64,000 nucleotides of DNA from Prevotella sp. oral taxon 475 (GTDB taxonomy: Bacteria > Bacteroidota > Bacteroidia > Bacteroidales > Bacteroidaceae). Shown piece after piece: positions 28,615 through 36,796 of this stretch. A program made the translations under genes and the position numbers. The notes below the pieces were generated by a model that was not told the DNA's origin, did no database searches, and worked only from the letters and a program-made list of their open reading frames with translations. The stretch's first letter is position 1, and the number at the start of each line of letters is the position of its first letter. The stretch spans positions 248,001 to 312,000 of the forward strand of contig NZ_CP072334.1 in the NCBI RefSeq assembly GCF_018127805.1, written 5' to 3'.

Positions 28615-29886
28615 ATGTTATACTATCTCTTCCGATTCTTAGAGCAGTTCAGCATCTCGGGAGCCCATATCTGGGGCTACATCTCGTTCCGCTCATTGCT
28701 GGCAATGATTCTATCGCTGGTGATCTCCGCCTGGTTTGGCGAAAAATTCATCCGGTTTCTCAAGCGCAAACAAATCACCGAAGTGCAACGCGATAAAAGC
28801 ATCGACCCCTTCGGAGTGAACAAAATCGGTGTTCCCTCGATGGGCGGCATCATTATCATCGTGGCCATCCTTGTGCCCGTGTTGTTGTTGGGCCGTCTGC
28901 GCAACGTCTATCTGCTGTTGATGATTGCCACGACGGTGTGGTTGGGATTCCTCGGCGGGATGGACGACTTTATCAAAATCTTCCGTCACAACAAAGAAGG
29001 CCTCAAAGGGAAATATAAAATCGTGGGACAGGTGGGCCTCGGACTTATCGTGGGACTGGTACTTTGGGCTTCGCCCGACGTGAAAATCAACGAAAACCTC
29101 ACCGTCAAACGCGAAAATCGCACCGAAATGGTGGTCAAACACAGGAGTCAGGCTCGCAAATCGCTCAAGACCACCATCCCTTTCGTCAAGGGACATAACT
29201 TGGATTACTCGCGCCTCACCGCCTTTATGGGCCCCTATAAAACGGCGGCCGGATGGATTCTCTTTGTAGTGATGACCATTGTCGTAGTGACGGCTGTGAG
29301 TAACGGGGCCAACCTCAATGACGGAATGGATGGGATGTGCGCCGGCAACTCGGCCATCATCGGCGTAGTGCTGGGCATTCTGGCCTACGTCAGTTCGCAT
29401 GTGCAGTTTGCCGCCTACCTTAATATTATGTATATCCCCGGCTCTCAGGAACTGGTGGTGTTTTTCTGCGCCTTCATCGGCGCGCTGATCGGTTTTCTAT
29501 GGTACAATGCCTATCCCGCACAGGTGTTTATGGGCGACACAGGATCGCTCACCATTGGTGGCATTATCGCCGTAGGAGCCATCATCATTCATAAAGAATT
29601 GTTGTTGCCCATCCTCTGTGGCATCTTCTTCGTGGAAAGTTTGAGCGTCATCCTTCAGGTGTATTACTACAAATTGGGGAAACGCCACGGCGTGAAACAG
29701 CGCATCTTCAAACGCACTCCCATCCACGACAACTTCCGAACACAAGACAGTCAGCTCGATCCCGATTGCCGATACGTCTTTCGGAAGCCCAAAGGAGCCG
29801 TGCACGAATCGAAGATTACCATCCGGTTTTGGATCGTTACCATCATCCTTGCCGCACTCACCATTATCACATTGAAAATAAGGTAA
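28615..29886 (+). CDS. mraY: Phospho-MurNAc-pentapeptide translocase MraY
   Basis: MraY transfers phospho-MurNAc-pentapeptide to undecaprenyl phosphate, making lipid I at the inner membrane. It is polytopic with about 10 helices. Family motifs include the catalytic-region aspartates LGGMDDFIK, NGANLNDGMDGMCAGNSA and QVFMGDTGSL, and the C-terminal RIFKRTPIHDNF. At 423 aa it is longer than the roughly 360 aa of enterobacterial enzymes, mainly because of a loop near residues 155-205 (KINENLTVKRENRTEMVVKH), as usual in Bacteroidetes. Confidence 0.96.
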   Translation: MLYYLFRFLEQFSISGAHIWGYISFRSLLAMILSLVISAWFGEKFIRFLKRKQITEVQRDKSIDPFGVNKIGVPSMGGIIIIVAILVPVLLLGRLRNVYLLLMIATTVWLGFLGGMDDFIKIFRHNKEGLKGKYKIVGQVGLGLIVGLVLWASPDVKINENLTVKRENRTEMVVKHRSQARKSLKTTIPFVKGHNLDYSRLTAFMGPYKTAAGWILFVVMTIVVVTAVSNGANLNDGMDGMCAGNSAIIGVVLGILAYVSSHVQFAAYLNIMYIPGSQELVVFFCAFIGALIGFLWYNAYPAQVFMGDTGSLTIGGIIAVGAIIIHKELLLPILCGIFFVESLSVILQVYYYKLGKRHGVKQRIFKRTPIHDNFRTQDSQLDPDCRYVFRKPKGAVHESKITIRFWIVTIILAALTIITLKIR

Positions 29887-29993
29887 GGAGTAAGGGAATC
29901 AGTGGTAAGGAGAGAAAGGAGGAGAACCAAACCGATCTTCTTCACTTCTTACCACTTACTCTCTTGCACTTCCCTCCTAAATCCCCAAGAAAG

Positions 29994-31325
29994 ATGAAAA
30001 GAATCGTTGTTTTAGGTGCAGCCGAGAGCGGAGTCGGTGCTGCCGTATTGGCTAAGAAACAAGGTTTCGATGTATTCGTTTCGGATATGTCGACCATTCA
30101 AGAGAAGTATAAAATGATGCTCGACGAACGGCAGGTAGAGTGGGAAGAAGGACAACACTCGGAAGAAAAAATCCTGACGGCCGACGAAATCATCAAGAGT
30201 CCCGGCATTCCCAAAGAAGCTCCCATGGTGCGAAAAGCCGTCGAACGTGGTATTCCCATCATCAGCGAGATCGAATTTGCCGGTCGATATACCGATGCAC
30301 AGATGGTCTGTATCACCGGAAGCAATGGGAAAACCACCACGACCTCGCTCATCTATCACCTCTTCAAGACGGCCGGTTACGACGTAGGACTGGCCGGAAA
30401 CATCGGAAACAGCTTGGCTCTGCAAGTGGCCGAGACGCCGCACGCATGGTATGTCATCGAACTGAGCAGCTTTCAGCTCGACGATATGTATCGCTTTCGT
30501 GCCAACATCGCCATCTTACTCAATATCACCCCCGACCATCTCGACCGCTACGAACACTGTATGCAGCATTACGTCGATGCCAAAATGCGCATCCTACAGA
30601 ATCAAACGCCCACCGATAGCTTTATCTTCTGGAACGACGACCCCATCCTTCGTCGCGAACTGGCCAAGCGTTGCGTTCCGTCTGCCGTCTATCCCTTTGC
30701 CGAACGGAAAGAACCCGGCTGCACGGCCTATGTCGAAAGCGGGCGTTTGGTTGTAGAAAAGCCCTCCGTCTTCGCCATGCCGCAAGGCGAACTGAGCCTG
30801 ACCGGCCGACATAATCTCTACAATTCGCTCGCCGCTGCTCAGGCAGCACATCTCGCCGGCATCCCCACAGATGTCATCCGGCGGGGCCTCTCCGACTTTC
30901 CCGGCGTGGAACACCGCATGGAACGTGTGGCCATCGTAGACGGTGTGCAGTATATCAACGATTCGAAAGCCACCAATGTCGATGCCTGCCATTATGCACT
31001 CGAAGCCATGACCGCGCCCACCGTGCTTATCATTGGTGGCAAAGATAAGGGCAACGACTACGAGCCCATTAAGCCACTCGTACAACAGAAGTGCGCTGCG
31101 CTGGTCTATCTCGGAGCCGACAACGCCAAACTTCATGCCACTTTCGATGCCCTGGGCCTCCCCGTTCGCGATACACACAGCATGAAAGCCTGCGTTCAGG
31201 CTTGTCGAGAATTGGCTAAGCCCGGCTACACGGTGCTGCTTAGTCCCTGTTGTGCCAGCTTCGACCTCTTTAAAAATATGGAAGACCGAGGCGAACAGTT
31301 CAAACAATTGGTAATTGAAAATTGA
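29994..31325 (+). CDS. murD: UDP-MurNAc-L-alanine:D-glutamate ligase MurD
   Basis: MurD adds D-glutamate to UDP-MurNAc-L-Ala with ATP. The start is ATG 29994 (MKRIVVLGAAESGVG); a longer reading would overlap mraY without similarity. The N-terminal UDP-binding domain, the ATP loop CITGSNGKTTTTSLI, the central ELSSFQLD and NITPDHLDRYE, and the C-terminal YINDSKATNVDACHYAL are all present. Length 443 aa is normal. The 107-bp gap after mraY is A/G- then C/T-rich low-complexity sequence. Confidence 0.96.
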   Translation: MKRIVVLGAAESGVGAAVLAKKQGFDVFVSDMSTIQEKYKMMLDERQVEWEEGQHSEEKILTADEIIKSPGIPKEAPMVRKAVERGIPIISEIEFAGRYTDAQMVCITGSNGKTTTTSLIYHLFKTAGYDVGLAGNIGNSLALQVAETPHAWYVIELSSFQLDDMYRFRANIAILLNITPDHLDRYEHCMQHYVDAKMRILQNQTPTDSFIFWNDDPILRRELAKRCVPSAVYPFAERKEPGCTAYVESGRLVVEKPSVFAMPQGELSLTGRHNLYNSLAAAQAAHLAGIPTDVIRRGLSDFPGVEHRMERVAIVDGVQYINDSKATNVDACHYALEAMTAPTVLIIGGKDKGNDYEPIKPLVQQKCAALVYLGADNAKLHATFDALGLPVRDTHSMKACVQACRELAKPGYTVLLSPCCASFDLFKNMEDRGEQFKQLVIEN

Positions 31326-31437
31326 CCATGGAGAATTGACAGTGATGATTTTTCGACGAAACATCGTCAAATCCCCTCTCTCCATTTCCAATATTCCATT
31401 TCCAATTCTCAATCCTCAATTCCAATTGTCAATTAAA
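31312..31437 (+). repeat. AATTGTCAATT-word repeat tract between murD and ftsW
   Basis: The gap carries variants of AATTGAAAATTGACC, GAGAATTGACAGTG, then CCATTTCCAATATTCC and CTCAATTCCAATTGTCAATT just before ftsW. The two ends are partly reverse-complementary. A fragment of the same kind (TTGACAGTTGAGAATTGACA) lies at 42967-42987 before a ketosynthase gene. Confidence 0.65.
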
Positions 31438-31438
31438 A

Positions 31439-32710
31439 ATGGCTCTCAACAAAACATTAGGCAACATATTTAAGGGCGACAAAGTGATTTGGATGATCTT
31501 TTTCTTCCTCTGCATCATCAGTGCCGTCGAAGTCTTCTCCGCCTCCTCGGCCCTCACCTACAAAGGAGGCAGCTACCTATCGCCCATCTCCAAACACGTA
31601 GGCATCCTGTTGTTGGGCATCGTCGCCATGCTTGTCACACTCAACATACAGTGTCGATACTTCAAGATTCTCACGCCCTTTCTCATCTTCTTCTCGCTCA
31701 TCACACTCATATGGGTGCTTGTAGCAGGGCAGTCCACCAACGGAGCGCAACGTTGGGTCAGTTTGTTGGGCATTCAGTTTCAGCCTTCCGAGATCGCCAA
31801 AGGTACCCTTGTACTTGCCGTAGCCCAGATCTTGAGTGCCCTACAAACCGATAAAGGAGCCGACCGCCGAGCTTTCAAATACATCCTCATCGTGGGTGGT
31901 ATCATCGTCTTTTTTATTATGCTCGAAAATCTCTCCACGGCCATGCTCCTCTGCCTGGTCATCTATATGATGATGATTCTCGGTCGTGTGCCCATTGGGC
32001 AACTGGGCAAGCTCTTAGGCATCGTCACCATTGTAGCGACGAGCGGCATCGCGTTCATCCTCATCTTCGGACATGCGCAGAAAACCGAGAACCCCGACCG
32101 CGTACTCACCGAGCAAGTGGAGAACAAAAAGAAAGACGAGGGCATTTTCGCAAAAGTCTTTCACCGGGCCGACACGTGGAAATCGCGTATCTACAAGTTT
32201 ATGAACAGCGAGGAAGTGCCACCCGAGAAGTTCGATTTGGATAAAGACGCGCAGGTGGGACACGCCAATATCGCCATCGCATCGTCTAATATCGTGGGGC
32301 GCGGGCCCGGCAATTCGGTCGAGCGCGACTTCCTTTCGCAAGCCTTTTCCGACTTTATCTACGCCGTCATCATCGAAGAGATGGGCATCATTGGAGCCGT
32401 TGTCGTAGCCATGCTCTACATCATTCTCCTCTTCCGCACAGGCATTATCGCCAACCGATGCGAAAACACCTTTCCCGCTTTTCTGGCTATGGGACTGGCG
32501 TTGCTTCTCGTCACGCAAGCCCTTTTCAATATGTGCGTGGCGGTGGGTTTAGCTCCCGTCACCGGTCAGCCCCTTCCGTTGGTGAGCAAAGGCGGTACCT
32601 CTACCATCATCAACTGCGTGTATGTGGGTGCCATACTCAGTGTGAGTCGCTCGGCCAAGAAGAAAACCTCTGATACACCTTCCTCCGCTGTCCATCCGGC
32701 AACAGCCTAA
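31439..32710 (+). CDS. ftsW: Septal peptidoglycan polymerase FtsW
   Basis: FtsW is the SEDS-family glycosyltransferase that polymerises lipid II at the septum with FtsI. The 423-aa protein has about 10 membrane helices. Family signatures are QRWVSLLGIQFQPSEIAKG, the segment GPGNSVERDFLSQAFSDFI followed by YAVIIEEMGIIGA, and GLAPVTGQPLPLVSKGGTS. It is the last gene of the cluster here: the next gene is convergent, so murG, murC, ftsQ, ftsA and ftsZ do not follow. Confidence 0.95.
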   Translation: MALNKTLGNIFKGDKVIWMIFFFLCIISAVEVFSASSALTYKGGSYLSPISKHVGILLLGIVAMLVTLNIQCRYFKILTPFLIFFSLITLIWVLVAGQSTNGAQRWVSLLGIQFQPSEIAKGTLVLAVAQILSALQTDKGADRRAFKYILIVGGIIVFFIMLENLSTAMLLCLVIYMMMILGRVPIGQLGKLLGIVTIVATSGIAFILIFGHAQKTENPDRVLTEQVENKKKDEGIFAKVFHRADTWKSRIYKFMNSEEVPPEKFDLDKDAQVGHANIAIASSNIVGRGPGNSVERDFLSQAFSDFIYAVIIEEMGIIGAVVVAMLYIILLFRTGIIANRCENTFPAFLAMGLALLLVTQALFNMCVAVGLAPVTGQPLPLVSKGGTSTIINCVYVGAILSVSRSAKKKTSDTPSSAVHPATA

Positions 32711-32790
32711 CGAAACCTATATTGCATCGACAGCCGACGACAAAGATCAGAATCGGTCTTTCCTTTGCTTGAGAAGCGGGAGCGAAAGAA

Positions 32791-33702
32791 TCAGAACTCG
32801 ACGTAGGGTTCCAGCTGTTTGATTTTCTCAGGGGTGAACTCTTTGAGCAGTTTCAGCTCGTCAAGACTGTGCAGAGGGCCGCGCAAACGTCGATAGTCCA
32901 CAATGGCCCGCGCCATGTAGAAGTTGATGTAAGGATGGCGTTTCAGTTCGTTCAGGGTGAGTCGATTTAGATTCAGTCGGCGAATTTTGCCCATTTCATC
33001 GGTAGAAAGTTGAAAATAGGGTAGGGCGTCGACGGGAAAATCGTCGATTTCGACCAACTGATTCACCTGCGAAAATCCACCCAGTCGGTTGCGATAGAGC
33101 ACAATCTGACGGGCAAAATAGCTCCCGATGCCCGGCACCTTCTTCAGCATTGACGTGTCGGCAGAGTTCAACAGCACGTGCATACCCTCTTTTATTTTGA
33201 CGGGAAACTTCACCGTATCACGTACATAAGTCTCTTTTCTCTCTCTTCCGGTAAAGAGTTCGGCCGCCGGACGATAGTCTGCCGAGATTCGGATATAAGG
33301 TTCCAACAGCCGATACTGCTTTTGGGTGAGCCCATAAAGTCGGGCAAAGTCTTCCGGTTGACGGAAAACGCCCCCCCTGGCACGATATTTCAGCAAACAA
33401 CGCACCTGCCATCGCTGCAAGCCCAAGGCCAAAAGCTGCCGAGCATCGGCTGTATTCGGATCGAAGGGGCCCAGTTGAGGCTGTGGCTGAACTTCCTCGT
33501 CAAAATCCCATTCCGGAGACTCTTCTCTCGATGAAAAGGGCATTTTTTCTTTCCTTTCCTCCGCTTTTTGAGGTGAAGACGGAGCGATGGGCAAGTTGCG
33601 GGCCACGCGGATGCCGACGATCACTGCCGCGATGAAGAGCAAAAGAAAGACGAGTGCTTTGCGGTCTGACTTTGGAAAATAGAAAAACTCTTTGAAAAAC
33701 AT
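32791..33702 (-). CDS. Helix-hairpin-helix (ComEA-like) membrane-anchored protein
   Basis: A 303-aa protein with one N-terminal membrane helix (ALVFLLLFIAAVIVGIRVA), a charged linker and three helix-hairpin-helix repeats: FDPNTADARQLLALGL at about 80, LLNSADTSMLKKVPGIGSY at about 180 and LNRLTLNELKRHPYI at about 250. ComEA-type proteins bind DNA in the periplasm during uptake. Bacteroidetes commonly carry such a gene with no competence cluster, so DNA binding is a reasonable guess, not shown. A -7-like TATTTTTG (minus strand, 33851-33858) lies upstream. It converges on ftsW. Confidence 0.88.
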   Translation of the reverse strand: MFFKEFFYFPKSDRKALVFLLLFIAAVIVGIRVARNLPIAPSSPQKAEERKEKMPFSSREESPEWDFDEEVQPQPQLGPFDPNTADARQLLALGLQRWQVRCLLKYRARGGVFRQPEDFARLYGLTQKQYRLLEPYIRISADYRPAAELFTGRERKETYVRDTVKFPVKIKEGMHVLLNSADTSMLKKVPGIGSYFARQIVLYRNRLGGFSQVNQLVEIDDFPVDALPYFQLSTDEMGKIRRLNLNRLTLNELKRHPYINFYMARAIVDYRRLRGPLHSLDELKLLKEFTPEKIKQLEPYVEF

Positions 33703-33986
33703 GGCAAAAGGATTGAAGTAGATGATGTGTCAAACAGTTTTGAACTGACCCATGACTGTCTTAGTAAGAGCGGAAGAACGTTGACAAGACAACAGAGACA
33801 GGGCGTATGGGGTCCTTTCTGTCGGAGCATTGTTAACCCATTCCTTACTGCAAAAATATAAAAAAATATCTGCTTTTGCAGCGGAAAAGCACGTTTCCCG
33901 AGAAGAATCAAAATAAAACAAAGGTATTTTCGTTTTCATCACAGTGAAGTAAAGTCTTTTTTAAGATCTCCTCAACACCTGCAACC

Positions 33987-34391
33987 ATGCGATATATCCA
34001 TTATTTAGTCAGAACCTATCCCCTTTCCTGCTGTTTAGCAGCAGGCATTTGGGTGCTTTGTTTGATGCCCGTTCCCGAAACGCCGCTCAGTCATGTCACG
34101 TTGGCAGACAAGTGGGCGCACATGTCGATGTATGCTGTCATGTGTCTTTTGGCGTGGACGGAATACCTGCGAGGGCACACCGTATTGCGCAAAAAACGCC
34201 TTTTCATCGGTGCTTGGTTAGCACCCGTTCTCATGAGTGGGCTCATTGAGATAGCACAAGCCACGTGTACGGGCGGCCGTCGAAGTGGCGACTGGCTGGA
34301 CTTTGCTGCCAATGCCGCAGGGGCCACCCTGGGTTTACTGATCGGCATCACACTGACCCAGTGGTTGGGTTGGCCTCCTCGAAAGCCTTGA
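33987..34391 (+). CDS. VanZ-like membrane protein
   Basis: A 134-aa protein with three to four hydrophobic helices and the VanZ-family pattern: HVTLADKWAHMSMYAVMCLL (lost only in detail), then LIEIAQATCTGGRRSGDWLDFAANAAGATLGLL. VanZ homologues are widespread small membrane proteins of unclear function; in vanA clusters VanZ gives low-level teicoplanin resistance. No resistance genes are near, so no such role is claimed. It stands alone, convergent with the CYTH gene. Confidence 0.85.
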   Translation: MRYIHYLVRTYPLSCCLAAGIWVLCLMPVPETPLSHVTLADKWAHMSMYAVMCLLAWTEYLRGHTVLRKKRLFIGAWLAPVLMSGLIEIAQATCTGGRRSGDWLDFAANAAGATLGLLIGITLTQWLGWPPRKP

Positions 34392-34435
34392 TCTCAGGTT
34401 CCTCTTTCTCTAAGGAGCAAACAAAAACGCTCACC

Positions 34436-34477
34436 AACCGCATTCCCTTTGGGAAAACGCGTGTTTGTGCGGTTTGA
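34436..34477. terminator. Possible bidirectional terminator between convergent genes
   Basis: AACCGCA at 34436-34442 pairs with TGCGGTT at 34468-34474, enclosing an inner TTCCC-TTT-GGGAA hairpin. It lies between the stops of the VanZ-like and CYTH genes. There is no long T-run, so confidence is modest. Confidence 0.4.
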
Positions 34478-34497
34478 ATCTACAGAAAGGGCCCATT

Positions 34498-34998
34498 TCA
34501 TCGATATTCTTTAGGCAGAGAGTCTTTCCATATCCGGAAAGGGTAGCCCAGCAGGTGGGCATTGTAGAACCGTCGGTCACCCGTCACCTCTTTGCCGATG
34601 AAATGGGGCTTTTCAAACGTTTCGTCCTCATTATGCAGTTCAACCTCGGCTAACAGCAGGCCCTCGTTGTCGCCATAAAACTCGTCTATCTCGAAGATAT
34701 GGCTGCCGCTTTTCACCAAATAACGTCGTTTGTCGATCACGCCGCCCCGACAAAGCCGCATCAACTCTTCGGCTTCGTCTAAGGCAATCTCTTTTTCAAA
34801 CTCATAACGACTCATCCCGCCGTTGGTCGATCGCCCCTTAATGGTGAGAAAAGCCTTCTCGTCGCGTATGCGTATGCGCACGGTAGCCCCCTCGCAGGGG
34901 ATGTATCCCTGTTTGATGCGACTGCTGCTGTAGGCCGCTTCCTTAAAGGAAGAGCCTTTCTTAACCAAAAATTTACGTTCAATCTCCAGTCCGCTCAT
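34498..34998 (-). CDS. CYTH-domain phosphohydrolase-like protein
   Basis: A 166-aa single-domain CYTH protein. The defining ExExK motif is LEIERKFLV at the N-terminus, followed by charged beta strands lining the tunnel: KQGYIPCEGATVRIRIRDEK, FLTIKG, YEFEKEIAL, and FEIDEFYGDNEGLLLAEVEL. Members bind triphosphorylated substrates with metal ions (thiamine triphosphatase, inorganic triphosphatase, class IV adenylate cyclase). The compact size fits the bacterial tripolyphosphatase-like group. No partner gene helps to choose among these. Confidence 0.9.
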   Translation of the reverse strand: MSGLEIERKFLVKKGSSFKEAAYSSSRIKQGYIPCEGATVRIRIRDEKAFLTIKGRSTNGGMSRYEFEKEIALDEAEELMRLCRGGVIDKRRYLVKSGSHIFEIDEFYGDNEGLLLAEVELHNEDETFEKPHFIGKEVTGDRRFYNAHLLGYPFRIWKDSLPKEYR

Positions 34999-35090
34999 CT
35001 TCTTCAGTTTGTTTTTCTGTTCCGGGTGGGAGGCAAGTCGTTTTGCCTTTGTACGGCCTTGATATTGGGCATATCCGTCTTCCGCATTCT

Positions 35091-35205
35091 CGTCTCTTAG
35101 CTTTTAGCGTGTAAAAGCTAAGAAAACGCCATGCGAAAGCTCAACTTTTGAAGCGTAAAAGCTTAGCTTTTGGAAATCGTTTTCTAAGTTACTGATTTTC
35201 AGAAG
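35091..35205. repeat. 22-bp CTTAGCTTTTG array, copy 3 (mixed orientation)
   Basis: TCTTAGCTTTTA, loop GCGTG, TAAAAGCTAAGA form a 12-bp hairpin at the left end. Further units in the opposite sense follow (AAAACGCCATGCGAAAGCT), then a forward unit GCTTAGCTTTTGG. The tail TTTTCTAAGTTACTGATTTTCAGAAGG matches other copies. The remainder of the 34999-35315 gap shows no gene I can support. Confidence 0.85.
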
Positions 35206-35315
35206 GATATGAAGAAGGCGAGCACCCCTTTCTTTCTCGAATCTCGAAAACGCTTTTCCTCCCTCTTGAGCATGCTTTCCAAAGGTCTTTTCTTGGACAC
35301 CCCTCTGTCGGAGGG

Positions 35316-35453
35316 CTACATACTCATGTAGAGAAGTAACATAACCAATGCCAGAAAAACCAGCACGCCGATGAGCCACCCAATGATGGTGTTGGCTTGT
35401 TTCTCTTGTTGCGCCTGTCGTTTGGCACGACGCATTTTGCTTTTCTCATTCAT
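35316..35453 (-). CDS. Small single-pass membrane protein (45 aa)
   Basis: ATG at 35453 and TAG ending at 35316 give 45 residues. The first 20 are strongly basic and Gln-rich (MNEKSKMRRAKRQAQQEKQ), then come a short turn (NTIIGW) and a hydrophobic helix LIGVLVFLALVMLLLYMSM at the C-terminus. This is the typical layout of a small inner-membrane protein with the tail outside or buried. It lies 125 bp downstream of prfB on the same strand and could be co-transcribed. I know no function. The composition argues strongly against a chance frame. Confidence 0.65.
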   Translation of the reverse strand: MNEKSKMRRAKRQAQQEKQANTIIGWLIGVLVFLALVMLLLYMSM

Positions 35454-35578
35454 AGATTTCTCAGTTTAGGGCCCTTTCTTTTCCCCGAGAAGCGGGAAGG
35501 AGAAGGGCGGGGTTGATATAATTAGATGGTTTTTTCGTTTTGTCAAGGAGAGGTTGGTGGGTGTAGAACGGGAGAAAC

Positions 35579-36697
35579 CTACTCATCCGTCACGGGAAAC
35601 TCCATGAGATAAGCCTTGATAAAGTCGTCAATCTTACCGTCCATCACGCCGTCTACATCTGCCGTCTGATAGTTGGTGCGGTGATCTTTCACGCGGCGGT
35701 CGTCGAAGACGTAGCTTCTGATTTGGCTTCCCCATTCAATTTTTTTCTTTCCGGCCTCGATTTTGGCCTGTGCCTCCAAGCGTTTCTTCATCGCCCGGTC
35801 GTAGAGTTGCGACTTAAGCAGGCGCATGGCGTTGTTACGGTTCTCCAATTGCTTACGACTCTCGGTATTTTCGATGAGGATTTCCTCCTCTTCGCCCGTA
35901 TCGGGGTCGGTATATTGGTAGCGCAGACGCACACCCGTCTCCACCTTATTGACGTTTTGTCCACCTGCACCGCCGCTTCTAAACAAGTCCCAAGACACCT
36001 TAGCGGGGTCTACATACACCTCGATGGTGTCGTCTACCAAGGGCGACACGAAGACGCTGGCAAAGCTCGTCATCCGTTTTCCCTGAGCGTTGTAGGGCGA
36101 AACGCGCACCAGTCGGTGCACGCCATTTTCGCTTTTAAGATAGCCATAGGCATATTCTCCGCCCTCGATTTCCATCGTTACGCTCTTGATTCCGGCCTCG
36201 TCGCCTTCCTGAAGGTTACTCACCGACACGCGATGTCCATGAGCTTCGGCCCAGCGCATATACATTCGCATGAGCATCTGCGCCCAATCCTGACTCTCTG
36301 TGCCGCCTGCGCCCGAATTGATTTTAAGCACACAGTCCATCGGGTCTTCTTTTTGACGCAACATATTCATGAGTTCCAGGCTCTCGATAGCCTCGATGGC
36401 CTTTCGATAATCGTCGTCAACCTCTTCCTCCGTCACCATTTCGTCTTTGTAGAAGTCGAAAGCCAACTGCAATTCGTCGGTTGCTTGGCGCACATTTCGA
36501 TAGCCTGTAATCCATTTTTCGATGCCCTTCACCTTCTTCATTTGCTCTTGTGCGCGGGCAGGGTCATCCCAAAAGTCGGGTGCTTGAGTGCGCAGTTGCT
36601 CCTCTTCGAGCTCCACCTTCTTCTTGTCAATATCCAGATAGCGATGCAAAGCCTCTGCTCGCTCCTGTATGTTTTTGAGTTGTTCTGCTGTAATCAT
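35579..36697 (-). CDS. prfB: Peptide chain release factor 2
   Basis: RF2 ends translation at UAA and UGA. The 372-aa frame is continuous, so the programmed +1 frameshift at an early UGA that autoregulates prfB in many bacteria is absent: the segment HRYLDIDKKK is read in one frame. The GGQ loop for peptidyl-tRNA hydrolysis is SGGAGGQNVNKVET. The stop-codon discriminator, SPF in Escherichia coli RF2, reads SPY here (VRVSPYNAQGKR). No second release factor is in the window. Confidence 0.96.
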   Translation of the reverse strand: MITAEQLKNIQERAEALHRYLDIDKKKVELEEEQLRTQAPDFWDDPARAQEQMKKVKGIEKWITGYRNVRQATDELQLAFDFYKDEMVTEEEVDDDYRKAIEAIESLELMNMLRQKEDPMDCVLKINSGAGGTESQDWAQMLMRMYMRWAEAHGHRVSVSNLQEGDEAGIKSVTMEIEGGEYAYGYLKSENGVHRLVRVSPYNAQGKRMTSFASVFVSPLVDDTIEVYVDPAKVSWDLFRSGGAGGQNVNKVETGVRLRYQYTDPDTGEEEEILIENTESRKQLENRNNAMRLLKSQLYDRAMKKRLEAQAKIEAGKKKIEWGSQIRSYVFDDRRVKDHRTNYQTADVDGVMDGKIDDFIKAYLMEFPVTDE

Positions 36698-36796
36698 TGT
36701 TGAATGGACCTTTGAAAACAGACCGTCGGGAGCAGGAAACGAGCCATAGACCGATGTAAAATCCGGCCCTCTACCGTTTCGTTTCTTCCCGATGTC

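Noticed and set aside
36620-36697. Programmed frameshift at the start of prfB
   Set aside because: No in-frame TGA and no slippery CTT-TGA sequence occur in the early codons.
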